A DNA stretch of 64,000 bases from Capillibacterium thermochitinicola. Lineage in GTDB: Bacteria; Bacillota; UBA4882; UBA10575. Shown one piece after another: positions 42,276-51,736 of this stretch. The stretch's first letter is position 1. Each line of letters opens with the position of its first letter. The stretch is from NCBI RefSeq assembly GCF_013664685.1, contig NZ_JAAKDE010000004.1, positions 62,001 through 126,000 on the forward strand, read 5' to 3'. The notes under the pieces were generated by a model. That model was given only the letters and a program-made list of their open reading frames with translations, did no database searches and was not told where the DNA came from. The translations under genes and the position numbers were made by a program.

Positions 42276-43631
42276 TTACCCTTCGCTACGGACCAATATT
42301 CTCCTGCCCTCAACCGCAACCACCTTCACCTTTTGGCCCGCCGGTATAAAAGCACCCTCCGAAACCACATCCAACCGCGCACCGTCGGCCATCTCAATCA
42401 CACCCGACGGACGTAACTGGTGAACGACAACCCCCACTTCGCCCAAGTATTGCTGATAAGTGGGAACCGCCGAATAGCCCTTTTCTTTTTCCGCCGCCGT
42501 CTTCAGGACAATCCGACTCATGAATGAACTGTTCTTCAGATACTGGAAAACCAGGGATACCAGGAAAAGGGACCAAGTAAGGGCGATCGCCAAGGCGGCC
42601 ACACCTTGCCCGCTGGAAGCATAGGACAGAATAATGCTTCCCGCCATCGAGATTAGACCGAATACCCCGGCAAAACCAAAGCCCGGGAGGAAAAAGGCTT
42701 CTATTACCAAAAGGAGCAGACCGAGGAAGAAGAGGAAAAGTACTTCCATCCCGGCCAAACCCGAAAACATACGTGCGCCAAAAAATAAGAACAGCGAGAT
42801 TACCCCGATAATCCCAGCGACCCCAAACCCAGCGGTAAAAACTTCGACAATCAAGGCGGTAAAACCGATGGTTAACAAGAGCGGACTGATCACCGGGTCG
42901 GTTAGAAACCGCACCAAACTTTCGACGGGGGTCTGTTTGACATAAACCGTCTTCAAGTTGTCGAACCCCAGGGCAATAATGGCTTCATTCAAATTCTCCG
43001 CTATCAAATCGGCATAATTATGCGCCAGTGCTTCCCGGGCGGTAAGCGCCAGCAGTTCCCCTTTGGCCACCACCCCTTCGACTTCGACCTCCGGATCGAC
43101 CATCGCCTCGGCAATCAACGGATCAAGCTCGATCCCCTTGCGGCGGGCCCGCGCCTCCGCCACTGCACGGAACATTTTCCGGAAGGCTGCGGTCGTTTTT
43201 TCCGGCGCCGGCGTGCCGTCGGCGACGATGGGCTGGGAAGCACCGATCACCCCGTCGGAGGAGATCACGATCCGGTTGCCGCATAGGGCGATGTAAGCCC
43301 CGGCTGAGATTGCCCGTCCTTCAACATAAACGTCCACGGGAATCTTCGACTTGCTGATCGCGTCGCCAATTTCCGTCATCGAATCGGCAAAGCCGCCAAA
43401 GGTTTTTAACACTAAAATGATACCTTCCGCCTGTCGCTGCTGGGCTTCATTCAAAGCCCGGGCGATAAAATCGGCGGTCCCTCCCGAAATGTTCCCTTCC
43501 AACGGAATGATATAAAGCAAATTCGTCTCCCCGTCGTCGACGTTACGGTAAGAAAAGACCGTAACCACCAAGGCAATAAGCAAGAGAATAAAGGTAAACG
43601 GACTGATTTTGATGAATTTCTTCCGCTTCAT
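42276..43631 (-). CDS. NfeD-family membrane serine protease
   Basis: A 451-residue protein: an N-terminal membrane anchor or signal (ISPFTFILLLIALVVTVFSY), a ClpP-class domain (residues ~30-225) with the catalytic Ser in GRAISAGAYIALCG and GVIGASQPIV, then four to five membrane segments (~240-370) and a C-terminal NfeD OB-fold (LGEVGVVVHQLRPSGVIEMA). This is the long YqeZ/NfeD form. NfeD proteins usually pair with SPFH proteins, here FloA. The start at 43631 has GGGGGG upstream; the longer frame adds 9 residues. Confidence 0.9.
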   Translation of the reverse strand: MKRKKFIKISPFTFILLLIALVVTVFSYRNVDDGETNLLYIIPLEGNISGGTADFIARALNEAQQRQAEGIILVLKTFGGFADSMTEIGDAISKSKIPVDVYVEGRAISAGAYIALCGNRIVISSDGVIGASQPIVADGTPAPEKTTAAFRKMFRAVAEARARRKGIELDPLIAEAMVDPEVEVEGVVAKGELLALTAREALAHNYADLIAENLNEAIIALGFDNLKTVYVKQTPVESLVRFLTDPVISPLLLTIGFTALIVEVFTAGFGVAGIIGVISLFLFFGARMFSGLAGMEVLFLFFLGLLLLVIEAFFLPGFGFAGVFGLISMAGSIILSYASSGQGVAALAIALTWSLFLVSLVFQYLKNSSFMSRIVLKTAAEKEKGYSAVPTYQQYLGEVGVVVHQLRPSGVIEMADGARLDVVSEGAFIPAGQKVKVVAVEGRRILVRSEG

Positions 43632-43717
43632 CCCACACCCCCCTTTTCCTTTCTCCAATTAATATTCTGCGAAAGACAGCCTGCCGAATGGGCAAGCTTT
43701 TTGGCCCAATCCCAAAC

Positions 43718-43746
43718 TATATATAATTAAGTCGTAACGAGAACAA
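43718..43746 (-). promoter_or_regulatory. Possible promoter of the nfeD-floA operon
   Basis: On the minus strand TTGTTC (43741-43746), a 17-base spacer and TATATA (43718-43723), about 90 bases upstream of nfeD. Confidence 0.45.
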
Positions 43747-43809
43747 ATATGCATTTTGTTTTAACGAGGGAAGGAACAAAATAGTTTCACTTCATAAGTT
43801 AATAATTAC

Positions 43810-43848
43810 GAAAATATTAAAAGGTCCACCCGATCGCGGGTGAACCTT
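43810..43848 (-). terminator. Terminator of rpsU
   Basis: On the minus strand AAGGTtCACCCG / CGGGTGgACCTT (one mismatch) is followed by TTTTAATATTTT, 10 bases after the rpsU stop. Confidence 0.75.
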
Positions 43849-43857
43849 GAGAGACCA

Positions 43858-44040
43858 TTAGGAAAACCTCCTGTTTTTCTTCCGGGCGGCTTCCGATTTC
43901 TTTTTCCGTCTTACGCTAGGCTTATCGTAATGTTCCCGTTTTCTGATTTCCGCCAGGATCCCCGAGCGCTGACACTGTCGCTTAAACCGGCGCAGGGCAC
44001 TGTCTAGGGATTCGTTCTTCCCGATCTTAACTTCGGCCAC
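43858..44040 (-). CDS. rpsU: 30S ribosomal protein S21
   Basis: A 60-residue basic protein starting [20 protein letters not shown], with [20 protein letters not shown] and a Lys/Arg-rich end. It is a full-length bS21. The start is GTG with GGAGGG upstream. It follows the HIT and MtaB genes, an order also seen in Bacillus (yqeV-rpsU). Confidence 0.95.
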   Translation of the reverse strand: MAEVKIGKNESLDSALRRFKRQCQRSGILAEIRKREHYDKPSVRRKKKSEAARKKNRRFS

Positions 44041-44145
44041 GATCTACTTCCCTCCCCTCGCTGCCCACATAAATCCACAGGCACATAAAATGCAAAAAGA
44101 AACATATTAAGATGATATTATACTACATCTCGGCCAATACGTCAA

Positions 44146-44484
44146 TCAACCGGGAGGCCACGCGAGCTCTCGACCGCTCAGCAAATGAAGATGAAGATGG
44201 GGAACAGATTCGCCGGCATGCGCACCACGGTTAATCACCACGCGAAAACCATCCTTTGCTTCCGCCATCAACTGCTGAATCGCGGAAAAAAGTTCTGCGG
44301 TCAACTGTGGCGATGTGGGAAGCTGCGGGTCCATCACACTGCTGATGTGTTTTTTGGGAATCAGCAGAATATGTCGAGGGGCCACCGGGTTAATATCCTT
44401 AAACGCTAAAACTTCTTCCGTTTCCAAAAGAATCTGCGCGGGAATTTCTTTCCGGACAATTCGGCAAAAAACACAGTCGCTCAC
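44146..44484 (-). CDS. HIT/HINT-family nucleotide-binding protein
   Basis: A 112-residue protein with SDCVFCRIVRKEIPA (zinc-type CxxC, Cys4/Cys7), LAFKDINPVAPRHILLIPKK and the histidine triad VPHLHLHLLSGR (His96, 98, 100). This is the HINT branch, which hydrolyses adenosine phosphoramidates. It lies 86 bases after mtaB and 105 bases before rpsU on the same strand. Confidence 0.93.
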   Translation of the reverse strand: MSDCVFCRIVRKEIPAQILLETEEVLAFKDINPVAPRHILLIPKKHISSVMDPQLPTSPQLTAELFSAIQQLMAEAKDGFRVVINRGAHAGESVPHLHLHLLSGRELAWPPG

Positions 44485-44570
44485 CTTTCAACCTCCTTCC
44501 CCAAGTTCAAGTTCGACAAGCAGAAGAAATATCCTTTTTTCAATTGATCATTTCATCCACCAAACCCGCC

Positions 44571-45926
44571 TCACGCCTCCACCACTACCCCGGTCAACGG
44601 TTCCCGGTCGGCCTGAATAATCCTGGCGTGAACCATGGTGTTTGGTTCTCGCATCTCTTTAACCTGTACCCGTACATACTCCCGGGCCAACCCTTCGCCA
44701 TAACCGTCCCGGTTGGTCTCTTCAATCAGTACCTCCACCACCTGGTCGAGGAGGCGCTTCCAGTAAGCGTGGGCCAAAGTGCGGGCAATTGCCTCCGCTC
44801 TTTTCACCCGTTCTTCCTTTACCCATCGCGGTAGATGCCCCTTCATCTGTGCCGCTCGCGTCCCCGGCCGTAGGGAATAGGGAAAAATGTGAACCTTGGA
44901 AAAGCCGATAGCCTGGATAAAATTTAACGTTTCGTTAAAATCAGCTTCCGTTTCCCCGGGAAAACCGACCATCAAATCGGTGGTCAACGCCAAACCGGGG
45001 CGGCCGTTACGCAGCAGGGTAACCAGGCCGGCATAATCATCGGGGGAGTAATTCCTGTTCATCAGGGAAAGCACCTTCCCGCTGCCGCTTTGTAAAGGAA
45101 TATGCAAATGGTTACAGAGCAGCGTCGAGGATAAAATTACCTCCATCAGCTGGGGGGTAAAATCCGTCGGGTCAACGGAACCCAACCGCAAACGCCACTT
45201 CGGTTCCGTTCCGCCCCACTCCTGTTCGATCCGGGCTAATAACGAAGCCAGATTCGTCCCGAGGTCAATCCCGTAATGGCCCAAGTGAATCCCCACCAAG
45301 ACAATCTCCTTGTAGCCCAAGGCCAAGAGCCGTTCGATCTCCTTCATTACCTGCGGCAAGGGAAGACTGCGGACTGGTCCGCGGGCGAAGGGAATCTTGC
45401 AGTAACTGCAGTAGGATTGGCAGCCATCCTCCACCTTCAGAAAAGCCCGGGTTTGGCCGGAAAATTCCGGGGCGAAAACCTCAAAGCCGTCCACTTCCGC
45501 CCAGGGAAGCACCCGATTTTTCCTGCGAACCGTCAATTCTTCCTCCAGAATCTGAAAAAGGCGGCCCCGCCCGGCCACCCCAACCACCAAATCCACCTCC
45601 GGGAGCGCGGTTAAGACCTCTGCACCGGTCTGCGCAAAACAACCGGTCACCACCAGGAAGGCATCGGGGTGCTTCCGTTTCACTCTTCTGATCAGTTGCC
45701 TTGCTTTCCGTTCGGCCTCCTTCGTTACGGTACAGGTATTTAGCACATAAATTGCCGCCGGCTCGTCAAAAGACACCACTTCGTAGCCGTGCGCCCGGCT
45801 TTCCGTGATTAAACCCTCGGTGTCAAACTGATTGACCTTGCACCCCAGTGTATAGAAGGCAATTTTTCTCGCCGGTCGTTGCCCTACGTCTTTTGCTTTT
45901 TCTTCTTTTGCCCCGTTCTCGACCAT
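44571..45926 (-). CDS. mtaB: tRNA t6A37 methylthiotransferase MtaB
   Basis: A 451-residue radical-SAM methylthiotransferase that converts t6A37 to ms2t6A37 in ANN-decoding tRNAs. It has an N-terminal UPF0004 domain with three Cys (FYTLGCKVNQFDTEG, VLNTCTVTKEAE, VVTGCFAQTGAE), the radical SAM motif CQSYCSYCKIPFARG, and a C-terminal TRAM-like region. The YqeV/MtaB form is recognised from GCKVNQFDTE and the position before rpsU. GGAGGAG lies upstream of the ATG. Confidence 0.93.
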   Translation of the reverse strand: MVENGAKEEKAKDVGQRPARKIAFYTLGCKVNQFDTEGLITESRAHGYEVVSFDEPAAIYVLNTCTVTKEAERKARQLIRRVKRKHPDAFLVVTGCFAQTGAEVLTALPEVDLVVGVAGRGRLFQILEEELTVRRKNRVLPWAEVDGFEVFAPEFSGQTRAFLKVEDGCQSYCSYCKIPFARGPVRSLPLPQVMKEIERLLALGYKEIVLVGIHLGHYGIDLGTNLASLLARIEQEWGGTEPKWRLRLGSVDPTDFTPQLMEVILSSTLLCNHLHIPLQSGSGKVLSLMNRNYSPDDYAGLVTLLRNGRPGLALTTDLMVGFPGETEADFNETLNFIQAIGFSKVHIFPYSLRPGTRAAQMKGHLPRWVKEERVKRAEAIARTLAHAYWKRLLDQVVEVLIEETNRDGYGEGLAREYVRVQVKEMREPNTMVHARIIQADREPLTGVVVEA

Positions 45927-45959
45927 AACCTGAATTCTCCTCCGCTTGTTCGTCCGAAT

Positions 45960-46961
45960 TTAGTTTGTCTGGTCCCCGCTCTCCTCCGCCTCCAAATCCA
46001 GTAAATATACAGACCGTTTGAGCACCCGGTTATATGCGGTCCAGTTACCGCCGCCCGGATGCTGGCGGAGGGCTTCCCGGAACTTGGCCGCCTCCGCGTC
46101 CATATGATCGGCATGATGGAGTAAACAGGCTTCCAAGAGGGCCGGTTGGACCGGGGAACCCCACTCTAATTCCCCGTGGTGACTTAGGATCAGGTGAATG
46201 AGGGGCATTTGCAAAGCCGGCGGAAAAGCCCCTTCCCCTTTGTCCGCCCGGATGGCCGCAATCGCCGCTTCCACCATCTGCACACCCAAAACCAAATGGC
46301 CGATCAACTTCCCTTGGTCTGTTCCCTCAAATGTCAGTTCTCCGGTGTAGGACTCCAATTTGCCGATATCATGGAGTAAAGCGCCCGTCAGTAATAAATC
46401 CCTGTTCACCTCGGGATAAAGATCAGCTGCGGTTTGGCAGAGGGTGACCACGCCAACGGTATGTTCCAACAGCCCTCCCCGGTAAGCATGGTGGATCCGC
46501 ATCGCACCGGGCGCGGAGGAAAAACGCCGCCGAAATTCCTCGGAACCGAAGAAATACTCCAGGAGCATACGGTAGGCGCTCTGCTGTAAGCCGCTTCTGG
46601 TTTCATCCAGAACGGTCCATAACTTCTCCAGGTGCGAGCCGGAGAGTCCCGGCAGAAAAACCACCGGGTCATACTCGTCTTCCGGACAGATCTGGAAGAA
46701 CGGTTCACGTCCGTTGGCTTCCAGTTGGAGGGTGCCGTTAAAATTCTTGGCGACCGCCTCCAGGCGGATCACTTTACCCTTTTGTAGTTGGTTAAAGACC
46801 GGTTCGGTGATCTCCCATACCTTCAGGGCAATCTCCCCGCTCCGGTCCCCAATCTTTAATGCCGCAAACGGGCTCCCGTTGCGCGCGACCCGCCATTGGC
46901 TGTCTAAGACAAGATAGGTTCCGGAAATACTTCCCTCTTTTACTATTTCCTTAACCTCCAT
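45960..46961 (-). CDS. yhaM: 3'-5' exoribonuclease YhaM family
   Basis: A 333-residue protein with an N-terminal OB-fold (DSQWRVARNGSPFAALKIGD) and an HD phosphohydrolase domain: MRIHHAYRGGLLEHTVGVV, LLLTGALLHDIGKLESY and HLILSHHGELEWGSPVQP. Together these match YhaM of Bacillota, a 3'-5' exonuclease acting on RNA and DNA. It lies between lptA and mtaB on the same strand, with gaps of 33-38 bases, so the run may be one long transcript. Confidence 0.9.
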   Translation of the reverse strand: MEVKEIVKEGSISGTYLVLDSQWRVARNGSPFAALKIGDRSGEIALKVWEITEPVFNQLQKGKVIRLEAVAKNFNGTLQLEANGREPFFQICPEDEYDPVVFLPGLSGSHLEKLWTVLDETRSGLQQSAYRMLLEYFFGSEEFRRRFSSAPGAMRIHHAYRGGLLEHTVGVVTLCQTAADLYPEVNRDLLLTGALLHDIGKLESYTGELTFEGTDQGKLIGHLVLGVQMVEAAIAAIRADKGEGAFPPALQMPLIHLILSHHGELEWGSPVQPALLEACLLHHADHMDAEAAKFREALRQHPGGGNWTAYNRVLKRSVYLLDLEAEESGDQTN

Positions 46962-46999
46962 CGCCTAACCCCCAATTTTTCACTTTTCCGCCCCGAAGT

Positions 47000-47722
47000 T
47001 CATTGGCCATCCGCCCCTTGATTTTCCCGCGGCGTCTCTTCTCTCTCCTCAATTTCAATCCACATCTCCAACGGTTTTGTTCCCCGTCGTGCTTCAAACG
47101 TTTTTTGCTTTAGATCAAAACAGATCTCTTCCCCAAAAAGCTCATCTTTTTCCATCTTTAAATAAAAACCACCACTAATCGTCAGTTTTTCTTGATCATC
47201 GCGGTAACTGATGGTTTCACCGCTACCGGTAAAGTCAGTGTGTTCAATCCGGGGCGCTTCCCTGGCGATAAAGGCCTTCTCTTTCGTCTCCAAATACAGA
47301 CTGCCACAAACCAGGCGAATCCCTTCTTTCACCACTTCCCCTTTTTCGTCGCGGCTTTCTTCCCGCACCAAAACAACATCTCCGGTAAAGGTCCCGCTCT
47401 CCGCCGCTGTATTATAACAGAACTGATCCCCGGTCACCTTTAAATCTTCATGAATCAATAAAACCTCGTTCCGGAAGATGATCTCCCGCGAACCATCGCT
47501 CAATTCCCGAACCTCCGCCGCTTTAAAACGCAAGTGGGTTTTGCCTTGAAAATACTCAAGATCGGTGCCTTCCATAAACAAATGCTTTCCATCGGTATCA
47601 CCATAAAACCGGTCAATTCCTTTAAAGAATCCTTTCTCCGCCGCCATAACCACCCGGTTGGCACCGGTCACCACCATCAACACCAGAAAGCCGGTGATCA
47701 TATATAACCTGCGGCTGCTCAT
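47000..47722 (-). CDS. lptA: LPS transport periplasmic protein LptA
   Basis: A 240-residue protein with a signal or anchor segment (YMITGFLVLMVVTGANRVVM) and an OstA/LptA beta-jellyroll of repeating strands (DLEYFQGKTHLRFKAAEVRE, DLKVTGDQFCYNTAAESGTF, SGGFYLKMEKDELFGEEICF). It would form the periplasmic bridge carrying LPS between LptC and LptD. The start codon overlaps the lptC stop by 4 bases (ATGA type), showing translational coupling. Confidence 0.85.
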   Translation of the reverse strand: MSSRRLYMITGFLVLMVVTGANRVVMAAEKGFFKGIDRFYGDTDGKHLFMEGTDLEYFQGKTHLRFKAAEVRELSDGSREIIFRNEVLLIHEDLKVTGDQFCYNTAAESGTFTGDVVLVREESRDEKGEVVKEGIRLVCGSLYLETKEKAFIAREAPRIEHTDFTGSGETISYRDDQEKLTISGGFYLKMEKDELFGEEICFDLKQKTFEARRGTKPLEMWIEIEEREETPRENQGADGQ

Positions 47723-48354
47723 AATTCCAGTTCAACCTCCACATCGCCTTTAAGTTCAAACCGGTCTTCCTTGGCATAATAGGTGAAAACTTGCCCCCGC
47801 GACCGGTGCTTCCCCTGCACGACCTCCAAATCACCGGAGAAAAGATATTCCTCGGTTTCAAAGTTCCCTTCCATCCGGTTGGCCTGCAATTCCAATCCTT
47901 CCTTCGCAAAGGAGAGCGGATGGGTGGACGCGATCTCCTTGCGTTCCAAATCCACTTTTAACCCAACGGTATGCAACCGTCCCCCGTTAATCTCTCCCTG
48001 CACTCCAGTGAGGGTTAAGACGTTTTGTTTCAGATCCAGCCGCCCGGTATCGGCCTTGATGGCAAGAATGCGGTCATCTTCCTGGTACAAACGGATGTTC
48101 TCAATCCCGCGGAAGTTAACCGTTTTTCCGTCGGTTGTCCGAAAAATCTCCGCGGCCTCCAGGGTCCAAATCCGTTTTGCCCCTTCCCACCCCTCATATC
48201 GACTGTTAAATAAGGCCACCCCACGCTCGTTCAGCGGTTTCTGGCGGGGATCAAGGGGTATCTCCGGACGCCAACTCATATAAAGGAGAACCCCGACCCC
48301 AAGCCCGCAAAGGATCGTAAGGAACAGCCGCCATCTTTGTTTACCAGAACTCAT
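47719..48354 (-). CDS. lptC: LPS export protein LptC
   Basis: A 211-residue protein with a single N-terminal membrane anchor (RWRLFLTILCGLGVGVLLYM) and one jellyroll domain (WTLEAAEIFRTTDGKTVNFR, AIKADTGRLDLKQNVLTLTG, LFSGDLEVVQGKHRSRGQVF). This is the YrbK/LptC layout. The start at 48354 overlaps the lptD stop by 14 bases; the longer frame upstream lies inside lptD. It docks on the inner-membrane Lpt permease and hands LPS to LptA. Confidence 0.83.
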   Translation of the reverse strand: MSSGKQRWRLFLTILCGLGVGVLLYMSWRPEIPLDPRQKPLNERGVALFNSRYEGWEGAKRIWTLEAAEIFRTTDGKTVNFRGIENIRLYQEDDRILAIKADTGRLDLKQNVLTLTGVQGEINGGRLHTVGLKVDLERKEIASTHPLSFAKEGLELQANRMEGNFETEEYLFSGDLEVVQGKHRSRGQVFTYYAKEDRFELKGDVEVELEL

Positions 48355-50572
48355 TGCCCGCTCCCCACTGCTCGGCTCCTGTCCACATAAAACCTTGTTC
48401 TCCGGAGCCATACCCAAAACCTGCCTCTTTGAAGATTTTATAATGGAGCTGTACGATATACTCTTGCCTGATAAAATCATACCCAAAGAACAATTCCCGG
48501 CAGTGCCAGTCATAGGTCAGTCCCAACCGGGCCCGTTCGAGACCGTCCCCGAAAAAACTGTACCGCAGGCTAAGATCACTTTGGAGCGCCGCAGTATGCT
48601 GGTTTTTGAGCTCCGCTTCCACTTCCAATGTCTCCCACCGCTGTTCCAGAAAATCGTAATCCGCTTCTAAATAAAAACTACTCCCTTGTTCCGAGGTATG
48701 TGCCCCCCGCGCCGTAAGATACAGATAAGTATACTCCTCGGTGTTGGGGTTATAAGTAGCATTCAGACGAATGCTGCTATTGGGCATAGGGGTTACCGTG
48801 AGCGTACCTTGCACCGGATACCATGGATGGTAGGCCCGGCTGAAGTTGTAACCACCCGAAAGGCTCGCACTGACCAGCTGCGTATTGTACCGCCAGGAAC
48901 TGGAGAGATGACCCCCGGACGTAAAGAGATGGGAGGAAGTTACCAAACGCGGGAACTCGTCGGTAGGTGCATCACCCTGGGCTTCAACCCAACTAAAAGT
49001 GTTGGTCCAAGTAAGACTGGGTCCAAACCGCTGCGTACCAGTTAAGCCAAGTGAAATAGCACCGCGTCGAAATGTTTCTCCCGCCACCTGGTACCACTGA
49101 TAATGGTTGGTATTTAACAGATCAAGGGTGAATCCCCCCTGCTGCCACAGGCTCCGCCCCAACGAGCGGCGCGTCAGCTGAAGATCAGTCCGGGTCCCGA
49201 CCTTTTCGGCCTCTCCCTTGATCTCAACCAACCGGAGAAAATCAACATTTCCCTGGTAATAACCGGGCCAACCCAGATTAATGGCGGGCGTTTGGAAAGA
49301 AAGAGCCGGTAAATCGTGATAAAATTGTCTTTGGTAACGGTCGCTATAATTGTAATCCTGTTTTACCCGGGCGGTAAACTGAAACCCACTGAGGGAGAAA
49401 AGATCCCACGTTTGCGCAAACTCCAAGTTGTTTTGGTATTTCTTCGTAATCACCTCTGCGGTCGTCAGATCCTCCCGGTAATAGAGGTTATTCCGGTAGG
49501 TCAGTCGGGTGCGGGGGCCGGGCCGCCAATTAATACTGATACGGAACGGGTATAGATAAAACTGGGGATTCATACCGGACTGCCCGGTCTCCCCCTGAAA
49601 ACTGGCCGACCATTGGTTGGACCGGTAATTGAAGTTCCCGCGCAGCCCGTACTCGGGGTAGCCAAGATCATAATATTTCCCGCCCAGGTCGTAGTTGAGG
49701 TTCCCTTTCTTCTCTTGCCATGCCGCTTGCACCTGGTAATCATCATGCTCAAAGTACATGTTGTCCAAATGATAAAAGCTGACCGAGAACTCACGGTTCG
49801 CCCCCACCGGAAACCAGTGTTTAATCCCTTGCCCGATCCCCTTCCATTGAATCAAATCAAAAAGTAACTTTCCCTGGTGATCACCGGATAAACTATAACG
49901 GTAGACCATTTTTAGGAAGAAACCATCCGCCGCGTTGTAGCCAAAGACCGATTCATCGAAATCATCCGCCCCCTCCTGCAGGGAGACCACCAGTTTGGGA
50001 ATGGCGGGTAATTTCAACTTCCCTTCCCAGTAGGAAGCGGAATAAAATTCGATCCGGTCTTCCGGATAATATACCATCCGTTTTGCGGTAAGATGGTAAT
50101 GGGGTTCTTCCGCGTCACAACCGGAAAAGGAGGAATTGGTGCAGAACAGATCTTCCCCCCTGATCTCACCCTTCTCCCCTTTGATCACGATCGGTTCGCC
50201 GGTCTCCTCCGCCTCACCCAAGAGGAGAAAATCCTCAAGCGTACCTTGTTCATCAGGCAAGAAGAAGGACAAGTTTCTCCCCTGAACCGTCCGTTCTTCC
50301 GTTTCCACCTCAACCCAGCCGGGAACGGTCAACCGTTCATTCTCCAAGTCAATATAGAACTCTTCACCCCGTACCTTATAATCCCGGTATGTAAATACCA
50401 CATTCCCCCGGGCCACCAGTTGCTTGTTTTCGTAGTCCGCATACAGTTCATCGGCGACCAAAACACCCTGGTCGGCCAGGATAGCAGGGGCAAACACCAT
50501 CCCACCGGTGAAGAGCAAGAGCACCAGAATCCAGGTTTTATGTTGCAAAACTTTACCCGACCATCCCTTCAC
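48341..50572 (-). CDS. lptD: LPS-assembly outer-membrane protein LptD
   Basis: A 743-residue protein. It has a signal peptide (TWILVLLLFTGGMVFAPAIL), an N-terminal OstA jellyroll (residues ~35-185) including the LptD-typical Cys segment DLFCTNSSFSGCDAEEPHY, and a C-terminal barrel of long alternating strands (QWSASFQGETGQSGMNPQFY, YNFSRAYHPWYPVQGTLTVT) ending in aromatic EFW. It inserts LPS in the outer leaflet. Only two Cys pair candidates are visible, fewer than in Escherichia coli. The start is GTG, one base after the lptF/G stop. No LptE is visible in the window. Confidence 0.85.
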   Translation of the reverse strand: MKGWSGKVLQHKTWILVLLLFTGGMVFAPAILADQGVLVADELYADYENKQLVARGNVVFTYRDYKVRGEEFYIDLENERLTVPGWVEVETEERTVQGRNLSFFLPDEQGTLEDFLLLGEAEETGEPIVIKGEKGEIRGEDLFCTNSSFSGCDAEEPHYHLTAKRMVYYPEDRIEFYSASYWEGKLKLPAIPKLVVSLQEGADDFDESVFGYNAADGFFLKMVYRYSLSGDHQGKLLFDLIQWKGIGQGIKHWFPVGANREFSVSFYHLDNMYFEHDDYQVQAAWQEKKGNLNYDLGGKYYDLGYPEYGLRGNFNYRSNQWSASFQGETGQSGMNPQFYLYPFRISINWRPGPRTRLTYRNNLYYREDLTTAEVITKKYQNNLEFAQTWDLFSLSGFQFTARVKQDYNYSDRYQRQFYHDLPALSFQTPAINLGWPGYYQGNVDFLRLVEIKGEAEKVGTRTDLQLTRRSLGRSLWQQGGFTLDLLNTNHYQWYQVAGETFRRGAISLGLTGTQRFGPSLTWTNTFSWVEAQGDAPTDEFPRLVTSSHLFTSGGHLSSSWRYNTQLVSASLSGGYNFSRAYHPWYPVQGTLTVTPMPNSSIRLNATYNPNTEEYTYLYLTARGAHTSEQGSSFYLEADYDFLEQRWETLEVEAELKNQHTAALQSDLSLRYSFFGDGLERARLGLTYDWHCRELFFGYDFIRQEYIVQLHYKIFKEAGFGYGSGEQGFMWTGAEQWGAGNEFW

Positions 50573-50573
50573 C

Positions 50574-51644
50574 CTATTTAATCACGCGAAACAACAAACC
50601 GATCCCCAAGGCAAGGAAGAAAACATTGGGCAACCACGCCGCCCAAAACGGGGAGACCAAACCGGAGACCCCTAACTCCCGGAAGAGAACCGTGGTGAAA
50701 AAATAGACCATAATCAGCAACATACTCACGGCAAGCCCGATCGCGCGCCCACTCTTTGGAAACATGGTGGCAAAAGGCAAACCGAGAAAAGCCAGGATTA
50801 AGCCGGCAAAGGGTAACGCCACTTTAAGGTGATAGTTCACCGCAAAGGAGCTTATGTCGAGGCCGCTTTTGGCATAGAGCTCCATGTACTGTTTCAGCTC
50901 GGCACGGCTCATCTCATCCACCCCTTTACCTTGCCCCAGGAAAATACTGAGGTCTTCGCCCACATCTTCCACCAGTTCCTCAAAGGAGGTTACGGTGGTA
51001 ATATTCCCCTCCGCGTCCAGTTCGTAATAGTTACCCTTTTTCAAGTGCCAAAACTGTTCTTCAATCCACCCCGAAGCTGCTGTGATCAGGCGCGGGAAAC
51101 GACCGTTGTTTTGGTAAATCATAACCCCCTCAACGGTTCGGTTCCCTTCGTTTACGCGGCGTAAATAAAAAAACCGGTCATCAGGACCCTTAAAAACCAC
51201 ATTCTCCTGGATAAAGGGGATAAAGTCCTTATGGATCAGTTTCCTTATTTCCTGTTCGTAACGGAAATTTGCCGCCGGAACCACCAGGTCGTTAAAATAA
51301 AACGCTCCTATACAAAGGAACAATGTAACCAATAAAAGCGGTGCCGTTAGCGCCGGAAAACTCCACCCGGCGGTCCTGATCACATCCAACTCCCGCTCCC
51401 GCGTCAACCGTCCCAAACCCAAAAACACCCCGAACAGAACCGCCGCCGGGAAGACATCCATAAGTAAATAGGGGATCTGGTAATAAACAAGTAAGCAGAT
51501 GATCGCGAGAGAAGCCCTTTTATCCACCAGAAAATCTGAGATCTCAAAGATAAAATTGCCGATCAGGAGAACCAAAAAACCAGCACTGCAAAAAAGATAA
51601 TTGGTAAGGTACTCACGGAGTAAATAACGGTGGATAATTCTCAT
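50574..51644 (-). CDS. LptF/LptG-family permease (YjgP/YjgQ)
   Basis: A protein of about 356 residues with six membrane segments arranged as in LptF/LptG: three at the N-terminus (YLFCSAGFLVLLIGNFIFEI, QIPYLLMDVFPAAVLFGVFL, and LLLVTLFLCIGAFYF), a periplasmic jellyroll (residues ~125-265) and three at the C-terminus (VALPFAGLILAFLGLPFATM). Motifs such as GRLTRERELDVIRTAGWS are the coupling helix. Only one copy is present; it could act as a homodimer or the second gene may be elsewhere. Confidence 0.87.
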   Translation of the reverse strand: MRIIHRYLLREYLTNYLFCSAGFLVLLIGNFIFEISDFLVDKRASLAIICLLVYYQIPYLLMDVFPAAVLFGVFLGLGRLTRERELDVIRTAGWSFPALTAPLLLVTLFLCIGAFYFNDLVVPAANFRYEQEIRKLIHKDFIPFIQENVVFKGPDDRFFYLRRVNEGNRTVEGVMIYQNNGRFPRLITAASGWIEEQFWHLKKGNYYELDAEGNITTVTSFEELVEDVGEDLSIFLGQGKGVDEMSRAELKQYMELYAKSGLDISSFAVNYHLKVALPFAGLILAFLGLPFATMFPKSGRAIGLAVSMLLIMVYFFTTVLFRELGVSGLVSPFWAAWLPNVFFLALGIGLLFRVIK

Positions 51645-51736
51645 CACCTCAGAACCCCTTTAAGCAGAAAACCCGTTAAGGTTTCTACGTTAAACGCACA
51701 AAACCGCCCGGGTTTCAAAAACACGACACTTGTTTC